DNA from: Chitinophagaceae bacterium
GTDB lineage: Bacteria > Bacteroidota > Bacteroidia > Chitinophagales > Chitinophagaceae
Assembly: GCA_947472635.1 (NCBI GenBank)
Contig: CANJDY010000098.1
Coordinates: forward strand, 1-8,646
Direction of reading: 5' to 3'
DNA: 8,646 bases
Below are positions 1 to 4,348 of this stretch, piece after piece. The notes beneath the pieces were generated by a model, which did not search any database, was not told the DNA's origin, and saw only the letters and a list, made by a program, of their open reading frames with translations. How positions within the stretch are numbered: the first letter of the stretch is position 1; the number at the start of each line of letters is the position of its first letter. The translations under genes were made by a program, and so were the position numbers.

Positions 1-1
1 A

Positions 2-811
2 TCCTTGCCTGAAAATTATACGATAGAATTTGATGTGATACCGATTAAAGGTGAAAACCAACAAATGACAGGATATGAAGTGAGGCTGCTTCAAAGTGTG
101 AATGTTAAGTCATTCGATTATGGTAGCGCTCCGGGAAAAGCAGGTTTTAAGTTTGACTGTGCCTATTTTGGACGACCAAATTACAGTACCCATATTAATG
201 GAACCGAAGGGCAAGGACTAGGCCTGTCTGGGTCAAGAGAAGAAAAACAATTTTACCAAAAACTCGATCAAAAATACCATATTGCTTTTTGGGTTCAAAA
301 GGCTAGGGTAAGGGTATACTTAAACGAGAATAAAATGTTCGATTTACCCAAAGCATTTCCAGTTCCTAGTATTAAAATTGATCGATTACGCTTTGAAGCC
401 GGAGCCGCAATGGTAAGTAATATACGAGTAGCGGTAGGCAATCCGGATATGCGTAGCAAACTTATTACAGAGGGTAAATTGGTGAGTTATGGTATTTATT
501 TTGATGTTAATGCTGATAAAGTAAAGCCAGAATCGTATGCTACGCTAAAAACGATAGCGGATATACTTATTGAAAATGCAGGAATTAAAATAAAAATAAT
601 CGGCCATACGGATGCCGATGGAAACGATGCAGCAAATCTTGATTTGTCGAAGCGAAGGGCTGCAGCAGTAAAAGCCGAGTTGGTAAAAACATTTAGCATT
701 GATGCGGCTATTATTGAAACCGATGGTAGAGGAGAATTACAGCCTGTTGCTGCCAATGATACACCATCTAATAAAGCATTAAACCGACGGGTAGAATTTA
801 TCAAACAATAA
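2..811 (+). CDS. OmpA-family protein with laminin-G-like N-terminal part (5' partial)
   Basis: This is the C-terminal 269 codons of a cell-envelope protein; the frame is open to the window edge, so the true start lies upstream and the TTG at position 5 is not a credible start. Residues are counted from that TTG. Residues 1-145 look like a concanavalin/laminin-G-type beta-sandwich: hydrophobic strands alternate, and a segment around 92-117 (HIAFWVQKARVRVYLNENK, then DLP) is typical of this fold. Residues 158-267 are an OmpA C-terminal peptidoglycan-binding domain, with IYFDVNADKVKPES near 164-177, IGHTDADG at 199-206, then NLDLSKRRA at 211-219 and a closing NRRVEF. The Asp and Arg positions expected to hold diaminopimelate are present. 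The likely role is anchoring an outer-membrane or periplasmic protein to the cell wall. It ends in TAA. The family call is firm; the specific role is unknown. Confidence 0.9.
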   Translation, partial: SLPENYTIEFDVIPIKGENQQMTGYEVRLLQSVNVKSFDYGSAPGKAGFKFDCAYFGRPNYSTHINGTEGQGLGLSGSREEKQFYQKLDQKYHIAFWVQKARVRVYLNENKMFDLPKAFPVPSIKIDRLRFEAGAAMVSNIRVAVGNPDMRSKLITEGKLVSYGIYFDVNADKVKPESYATLKTIADILIENAGIKIKIIGHTDADGNDAANLDLSKRRAAAVKAELVKTFSIDAAIIETDGRGELQPVAANDTPSNKALNRRVEFIKQ

Positions 812-884
812 AAATTACGTTGAATAAACAGTTATGGGCAATTTTAATACACGATACAACGGACAGGCATGAGAACCACCAAAG

Positions 885-1019
885 AACAAATTTGGCTTCG
901 GATATCAACTGCTTGTCGAGTATTTGCTATAGGGTGGCCAGGCGGTTTACCAGTTGCTCATCCGGTTTGCTGAATTGGTTCTTGTATTCCGCAATCTCTG
1001 TCGGACTATGAATTTCTAT
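885..1019 (-). pseudogene. Remnant of a small protein gene, possibly DUF1801-like
   Basis: The minus strand reads IEIHSPTEIAEYKNQFSKP, continues DEQLVNRLATL, hits a TAG stop at 927-929, and goes on in the same frame as QILDKQLISEAKFV before losing protein-like character. The composition (charged, amphipathic, well-spaced hydrophobics) looks like a real cytoplasmic protein N-terminus. The first codon is ATA where ATG would be expected, and a TAG stop lies immediately upstream, so there is no usable start. From memory, the pattern resembles the beginning of small DUF1801-domain proteins, but this could not be checked by alignment. The rest of such a protein, about 100 residues, is not visible to the left of 885. 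I read it as a truncated and mutated gene fragment. The plus-strand ORF over the same bases has no protein-like features. Confidence 0.42.
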
Positions 1020-1100
1020 CTAAAAATTAATTTAGTCGTGATTGTCAACCCTTCCAAAGGCAAAACAAAGGACTAAATCGCCTGCACTAAAATATCTAAC

Positions 1101-1128
1101 TTGCAATTTCAATTGTTGCAGTTTTTTT
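1101..1128 (+). terminator. Candidate hairpin followed by a T tract
   Basis: The sequence TTGCAAT, a TTCA loop and ATTG, then TTGCAG, can fold into an AT-rich imperfect hairpin (CAAT pairs with ATTG, and outer GCA pairs with TGC across a two-base bulge). It is followed directly by seven T residues at 1122-1128. This arrangement resembles a weak intrinsic terminator for rightward transcription, about 290 bases after the OmpA-family gene. The stem is short and poor in GC, so the call is tentative. Confidence 0.25.
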
Positions 1129-1156
1129 GCGTGCAAATATAAAAACATATAAAATC

Positions 1157-1384
1157 ATGTATCCTCTACCAACCGTCACAATCACTTATCAAGGCAAAGC
1201 GCTAACTGACAAATACTACAATGAACACCCCGAAATTCAACACATGTACCCTACCAAAGAACTGTTTATGACCAAACTTTATTTGCCAATTCTTCACAAG
1301 TTGCAGGAAATAAACACTGAACAAATCTTGGAAATATCTGAGCATTCTATAAAAATAAACGGAGTTTCTCTTACAGTTTCTTGA
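1157..1384 (+). CDS. Hypothetical protein, 75 residues
   Basis: I do not recognise this small ORF. It can begin at TTG 1127, but the ATG at 1157 is preferred because the intervening codons (RANIKTYKI) add nothing protein-like and ATG is the usual start. The product is soluble-looking, with no signal peptide or membrane segment. It begins YPLPTVTITYQGKAL and contains a central stretch with two Met-Tyr or Phe-Met steps (HMYPTKELFMTKLYLP). It ends with two short predicted strands (ILEISEHSIKINGVSLTV). The regular hydrophobic pattern and the isoleucine and lysine codons, like those of neighbouring genes, favour a real coding sequence over chance. It stands alone between degraded DNA on both sides, so it could also be the surviving end of a larger gene. 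A short inverted repeat overlaps its stop codon. Confidence 0.45.
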   Translation: MYPLPTVTITYQGKALTDKYYNEHPEIQHMYPTKELFMTKLYLPILHKLQEINTEQILEISEHSIKINGVSLTVS

Positions 1385-1403
1385 CAGATCATTCAGTTGT
1401 CAA
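1381..1403. repeat. Inverted repeat TTGACA / TGTCAA at the end of the 75-residue ORF
   Basis: Two perfect 6-base arms (1381-1386 and 1398-1403) flank an 11-base spacer and overlap the stop codon of the preceding ORF. There is no T tract, so an intrinsic terminator is unlikely. It could be chance or a weak protein-binding site. Confidence 0.25.
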
Positions 1404-1809
1404 TGTTTGCCGGGCGCAACAGAAAAAAACTGCTGTAAACAGGGAGCATTGTGTTGTAGCGGGGAACAGGGAATGTATTCAGTTGTGCAATCAATATACA
1501 TTGTGCAGGCAGCTAATGTAGTTTAGCTAATCTACCACAACTCAAAGCCCGATTCGGTTGCCCCAAACCCAAGTTCCATAATATTAAAGAAACCAACTGT
1601 TCGACTCAGTTGTTAATTAAAAGCAAAACCATCGCATAGTAAATAAAACCCATTTACCTTTGCGATATCATCAAGAACCCTTCAATGGGTACCAACCGAG
1701 AGCAACAACTCAAACGGTGGTAAAATGATGAGGACTTACAGTCAAACTAAAATGTAAATTCCCTCTTTTTTTCTTGGTGTGATTTTTTAACCATTTACAT
1801 ATCATCGCC
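1385..1809. other. Gene-poor tract of 425 bases with small repeats only
   Basis: No convincing gene lies here on either strand. Visible items are the following. The word ATTCAGTTGT occurs twice (1391-1400 and 1477-1486) and a related CTCAGTTGT occurs near 1605. There is an imperfect palindrome centred on TTAGCTAA (1518-1535), and a TACCTTTG promoter-like box at 1655-1662. A 12-codon frame starts at ATG 1685 (GTNREQQLKRW), stops at TAA, and continues in frame for eight codons (NDEDLQSN) to a second TAA. The arms ATGTAAAT (1752-1759) and ATTTACAT (1793-1800) form an inverted repeat just before the next gene. The tract reads as intergenic or eroded DNA. Confidence 0.5.
1655..1662 (+). promoter_or_regulatory. 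TACCTTTG, Bacteroidetes-type -7 box candidate
   Basis: The octamer matches the TAnnTTTG core used by the primary sigma factor of Bacteroidetes. No TTG element is found at the expected spacing upstream (around 1630-1635), so half of the signal is missing. Downstream lies only a 12-codon frame and then, 150 bases on, the interrupted secreted-protein gene, which this box could serve. Chance occurrence in AT-rich DNA is quite possible. Confidence 0.25.
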
Positions 1810-2253
1810 ATGTTTCAAATTCAAAAAATTACAACATTTTTTCTATTTCTTCTTTTAGTATACTTTAAAACTAATGCACAATCTAATGTGCAATTCACAA
1901 GAGCAGATGCATTAAAAAAAATCAACGATACGTTGCTGGCCAACAAGGCAGCAATACTTGTAAATGAGAGGCACGCTCCGTTCTACCTTATACCCTATTG
2001 CTTTGCTCATAAAAATAAATTTAGATTTAACCTTGAAACGCTCGATAAATTGTTAGAGGCATACAAGTTTACAAGGAGAATGAATGATGTTTAAAAGAGG
2101 CACGATACAGAGTTAGATGTTGTATTCGATAACTTAGACGAACACCAAAGAAATATTTTATTTTGGCTGACCTGTACAGATATATATAAAGAGAGGCCTG
2201 ATTATGATTACTATAAAATTTTTAACGTAAAAGATTACTATGAAAGAAAATAA
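1810..2253 (+). pseudogene. Secreted hypothetical protein split by an in-frame TAA
   Basis: From ATG 1810 the frame encodes a clear signal peptide: a short polar start (MFQIQKITT), a hydrophobic core (FFLFLLLVYF) and a cleavage region ending TNAQ near residue 24. A charged, helical mature part follows (FTRADALKKINDTLLANKAA). The frame stops at TAA 2092-2094 after 94 codons. Beyond that stop the same frame continues for 52 good codons, KRHDTELDVVFDNLDE, then FWLTCTDIYKERPDYDYY, and ends at TAA 2251-2253. The continuity of frame and of protein-like composition shows that one gene of about 147 codons has been interrupted by a single nonsense codon (GTT TAA AAG), not by a frameshift. I do not recognise the family. 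A living shorter product of 94 residues is possible. A sequencing error at one base would restore the full gene. Confidence 0.55.
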
Positions 2254-2422
2254 AAAAGACCCAAGCACGGCTAAAAGCTATAGGATATATACAATGGAGG
2301 AATTAAGAGGTATGACAATAAAGCAGATGCTTTATCTCAATGGCTTGGGAACTTTAAAAAAACACCCACCAAAAGCTATCCAGATTGTTGGGGCTATGCC
2401 TCCTGATAAGGACAAGTTATAG
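2240..2422 (+). CDS. Small hypothetical protein, 60 residues
   Basis: This unrecognised ORF begins at ATG 2240, inside the last codons of the interrupted upstream frame, overlapping it by 14 bases in another frame. Such an overlap is common between co-translated genes and argues mildly that it belongs with the upstream gene. The product is basic and soluble-looking, with a Lys-rich start (KENKKDPSTAKSYRIY), a short amphipathic stretch (MEELRGMTIKQMLYL) and a Lys/Pro-rich segment near residue 40. No signal peptide, membrane segment or known motif is seen. It might be a real small protein or a chance frame in decaying DNA. Confidence 0.35.
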   Translation: MKENKKDPSTAKSYRIYTMEELRGMTIKQMLYLNGLGTLKKHPPKAIQIVGAMPPDKDKL

Positions 2423-2455
2423 TGATTGCATTGACCCAAGCATTATTTTCAATTG

Positions 2456-2482
2456 TCAATTTTTACGCTTAATAAAAATTGA
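2456..2482. repeat. Perfect 10-bp AT-rich inverted repeat with 7-base loop
   Basis: Arms TCAATTTTTA (2456-2465) and TAAAAATTGA (2473-2482) are exact reverse complements separated by CGCTTAA. The structure sits between the small ORFs and the amidohydrolase gene. The stem has only one GC pair per arm, so it would be a weak terminator. It may act as a transcription end signal in both directions, since each arm supplies a run of T on one strand, or be a protein-binding site. Confidence 0.4.
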
Positions 2483-2605
2483 AATGCACCCACTTATCGC
2501 GGCGTATAAAAAATACCTGATGCCATTTTTTAATGCCGGCATGAGTATGTGCAAAATGCCTAATTTTTTCTGCTTCGCATTATTTAATTACAAAAATTAC
2601 TGACT

Positions 2606-3349
2606 ATGCAACCATTGATTGTACATATTCCACACGCATCGCTCATCATTCCATTCAAGGATGGCTATAAAATTGGAGATGATTTATTAGAAGCAGAAAT
2701 GCTGAAGCTAACTGACTGGCATACGGACGACCTTTTTTATTCGGCAACTGATATAATGGTAAAGGCGCCGTTCTCCAGGGTATTTTGTGATGTGGAAAGG
2801 TTTGCCGATGACAAAGATGAACCAATGTCTAAATTAGGAATGGGTGCGCTCTATAAGCAAACTGATACTGGCCTTGTAATGCGCGAACTGACTCAATCTG
2901 TTAGGGAACGAATTTTAAAGGAGTACTATTGGCCGCATCACCAGTTGTTGGCGGAAGCGGTTAAGTTTCAGTTGGCCAACCATTCAAAAGCCACCATTTT
3001 GGACTGCCACTCTTTCACGAATCTTCCCTTTATCCGCGACCAAAACCAAGCGCCCAATCGACCCGATTTTAATATTGGCACTGACAGCTATCATACACCC
3101 AAAGGGCTTGTTGAGTTCTCCAGCGATTTTTTCAAGGAGAGGGGATTTACAGTTGAAATTGATTGGCCTTATAACGGTTCAATGGTTCCTTCTAGGTATT
3201 ACCGTTTGGATAAGCGGGTGCAATCTATTATGCTGGAGGTAAATCGTTCCCTTTACTTACGCGAAGGCACAAACGAAAAGTCGCAAGGGTATGAGGAGAT
3301 AAAAGGGGTCCTGAAGGAATACCTTGAGGAGATCAAAAAATGCATTTGA
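2606..3349 (+). CDS. N-formylglutamate amidohydrolase-family protein
   Basis: This complete gene of 247 codons has the usual length for the HutG/FGase family of metal-dependent amidohydrolases. Known members release formate from N-formylglutamate in histidine breakdown, while many stand-alone members have untested substrates. Visible family signatures in order are HIPHAS (7-12), DWHTDDLFY (37-45), FSRVFCDVERF (56-66), YYWPHH (107-112), LDCHSF (132-137), GTDSYHT (158-164), PYNGSMVP (188-195) and EVNRSLY (211-217). The conserved His, Asp and Arg residues are all in place, so it should be active. It lacks a signal peptide and is therefore cytoplasmic. The ATG start is directly before the HIPHAS strand, as in the family. 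No histidine-utilisation genes are near, so its pathway cannot be read from context. It converges with the small minus-strand gene that ends at 3397. Confidence 0.85.
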   Translation: MQPLIVHIPHASLIIPFKDGYKIGDDLLEAEMLKLTDWHTDDLFYSATDIMVKAPFSRVFCDVERFADDKDEPMSKLGMGALYKQTDTGLVMRELTQSVRERILKEYYWPHHQLLAEAVKFQLANHSKATILDCHSFTNLPFIRDQNQAPNRPDFNIGTDSYHTPKGLVEFSSDFFKERGFTVEIDWPYNGSMVPSRYYRLDKRVQSIMLEVNRSLYLREGTNEKSQGYEEIKGVLKEYLEEIKKCI

Positions 3350-3396
3350 TGGAGGGTAAGAAAGTATCCGCAGGCTTCATAAAATTTGACAGGGAT

Positions 3397-3558
3397 TTAC
3401 TTTTTGCCAAATAAAAATTTCAGCAGCATACTCCCCAGTTTTCTTTCCACACCCGACTTGCTGGTTGGAATGCCTGTTTCTTTTGCAAATTTAGATTTGG
3501 CGGCGGTTATGCCCAATGCTCTTTTCCATGAAAAAGAGAATCCGAAATTTTTGGCCAT
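3397..3558 (-). CDS. Small basic protein, 53 residues, conserved-looking hypothetical
   Basis: A complete short gene runs from ATG 3558 to TAA 3397. The product begins MAKNFGFSFSWKRALGITAAK, less its last residue in known relatives as I recall them, and continues KFAKETGIPTSKSGVERKLG before a Lys/Leu-rich tail ending FLFGKK. It is strongly basic, with about a dozen Lys or Arg residues, and has no membrane segment or signal peptide. The pattern SFSWKRALGI followed by a TGIPT(S/T)KSG(V/L)ERK(L/I)G block recalls small uncharacterised proteins of Bacteroidetes, but I cannot name a function. Nucleic-acid or ribosome contact would suit the charge; that is inference. It lies 52 bases downstream of tRNA-Arg and may be on the same transcript. 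The plus-strand frame across this region is a shadow that also reads through the tRNA. Confidence 0.68.
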   Translation of the reverse strand: MAKNFGFSFSWKRALGITAAKSKFAKETGIPTSKSGVERKLGSMLLKFLFGKK

Positions 3559-3574
3559 GGGATGTTTATTTAGG

Positions 3575-3589
3575 TTGAATAGAATTCAA
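3575..3589. repeat. Short palindrome TTGAAT-AGA-ATTCAA before the 53-residue gene
   Basis: Two perfect 6-base arms with a 3-base centre lie between the tRNA 3' end and the start of the small basic protein gene. They could form a small hairpin in the leader or be an operator, or occur by chance in AT-rich spacer. Confidence 0.25.
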
Positions 3590-3610
3590 ATAAACGGATT
3601 CATTAAAAAG

Positions 3611-3682
3611 TGGCCTCGTCAGGAATCGAACCTGAATCTGGGGCTTCGGAGGCCCTTATACTATCCATTGTACTACGAGGCC
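3611..3682 (-). tRNA. tRNA-Arg (anticodon CCG)
   Basis: Read on the minus strand, the 72 bases fold into a full cloverleaf. The acceptor GGCCTCG pairs with CGAGGCC over seven pairs. The D stem GTAC pairs with GTAT around a loop containing GG. The anticodon loop CTCCGAA carries CCG (reads CGG, arginine) behind U33. The variable loop is AGAT, the T stem TCAGG pairs with CCTGA, and the T loop is TTCGATT. The discriminator is A (3611). No CCA is encoded, so it must be added after transcription. The outermost anticodon-stem position is an A-C mismatch (27-43) while the other four pairs hold. The gene starts 10 bases after the marC stop codon on the same strand, and a run of five T follows its 3' end closely. 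Confidence 0.95.
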
Positions 3683-3692
3683 GGTAATTGCA

Positions 3693-4283
3693 TTATTTAC
3701 CGAAATGCGAGATGTTACTTCCAAAGATCTTTACTGCAATGGCCAGCAATATTACGCCGAAAAATTTTCTTATCACGGTCATTCCATTGACGCCCAAAAA
3801 TTTTTCTATCCATTTCAATGATTTCAATACAATATAGACGACAATACAATTGATTAGAATACCGATAAAAATGTTGGCATCGCCATAATTTGCCTTCAAA
3901 CTCATGATTGTAGTAAGGGTTCCTGATCCGGCAATCAACGGAAATGCAATGGGAACCACACTGCCGCTTTTTGGATTTCCATCTGATTTGAAAAAATCGT
4001 GCCCCAACACCATTTCAAGGCCAATGATAAATATAACAATGCTACCTGCTACCGCAAAAGATTGTATATCCAATCCCATCAGGTCCAAAAATTGTTTTCC
4101 TATAAACAAAAACAAGACCATTAAAGCACCAGAAGCGAGGGTAGCATGGGTAGACTTGATTTCGCCGCCCATCTTATTGCGCAGCGATACAAGGATAGGT
4201 ACACTACCCACAATATCAATCACCGCAAACAGCGTAAATGATACCGTTAATATTTCCTTGATGGCAATCTGTCTGAAATCCAC
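3693..4283 (-). CDS. MarC-family (UPF0056) integral membrane protein
   Basis: This inner-membrane protein has about six membrane helices and a length (196 residues) normal for the MarC/UPF0056 family, whose transport or other role is not firmly known. Landmarks are an N-terminal helix with LFAVIDIVGSVPILVSL, a second with ASGALMVLFLFIGKQFL, a third with SFAVAGSIVIFIIGLEM, the family hallmark FPLIAGSGTLTTIMSL, then two closing helices. The ATG at 4316 gives 11 extra residues (MKMYLCKKIEI) that do not resemble family N-termini. A TATCTTTG promoter box lies within those codons, so I place the start at GTG 4283 (VDFRQIAIKEILTV). The gene follows the FecA-type receptor on the same strand but seems to have its own promoter. 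tRNA-Arg starts 10 bases after its stop. The family call is sure; the start is probable. Confidence 0.85.
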   Translation of the reverse strand: MDFRQIAIKEILTVSFTLFAVIDIVGSVPILVSLRNKMGGEIKSTHATLASGALMVLFLFIGKQFLDLMGLDIQSFAVAGSIVIFIIGLEMVLGHDFFKSDGNPKSGSVVPIAFPLIAGSGTLTTIMSLKANYGDANIFIGILINCIVVYIVLKSLKWIEKFLGVNGMTVIRKFFGVILLAIAVKIFGSNISHFGK

Positions 4284-4299
4284 TATTTCTATTTTTTTG

Positions 4300-4332
4300 C
4301 AAAGATACATTTTCAAATTGTAAAAGGCCCAA
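4300..4332 (-). promoter_or_regulatory. Candidate Bacteroidetes-type promoter of marC (TTG ... TATCTTTG)
   Basis: On the minus strand, TATCTTTG (4307 to 4300) matches the TAnnTTTG -7 consensus exactly, and a TTG (4332 to 4330) lies 22 bases upstream, slightly longer than usual spacing. Transcription would begin just before the GTG at 4283, leaving a leader of only about ten bases. The box falls after the receptor gene's stop codon at 4349, which makes it a sensible separate promoter for marC, tRNA-Arg and the small basic protein. Confidence 0.45.
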
Positions 4333-4348
4333 GACCGTCTGGCAAGCC

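Noticed and set aside
496..804. 102-codon minus-strand ORF
   Set aside because: It is antisense to the OmpA domain, whose motifs are intact.
820..1011. 63-codon plus-strand ORF
   Set aside because: It lies antisense to the better-supported minus-strand gene remnant and has no protein-like features of its own; it is rich in Cys and Ser without pattern.
1427..1500. Minus-strand open stretch reading TEYIPCSPLQHNAPCLQQFF
   Set aside because: It is short, has no start codon, and is rich in Cys, Pro and Gln; similar openness is seen on the opposite strand, so it looks like chance.
1810..2253. Genetic-code reassignment (TAA read as an amino acid)
   Set aside because: Clear genes in the same window (the OmpA-family protein, marC) end in TAA at sensible positions, so the standard code applies and the internal TAA is better explained as a mutation.
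2385..2603. 72-codon plus-strand ORF across the spacer before the amidohydrolase gene
   Set aside because: It reads through the AT-rich hairpin, overlaps the preceding ORF, and has a random Cys/Phe/Ile-rich composition with no motif.
3386..3790. 134-codon plus-strand ORF
   Set aside because: It runs antisense through the 53-residue gene, the tRNA-Arg gene and the end of marC; the tRNA alone shows it is a shadow.
3904..4323. 139-codon plus-strand ORF
   Set aside because: It is the complement of marC, whose membrane helices and MarC hallmark motif are clear.
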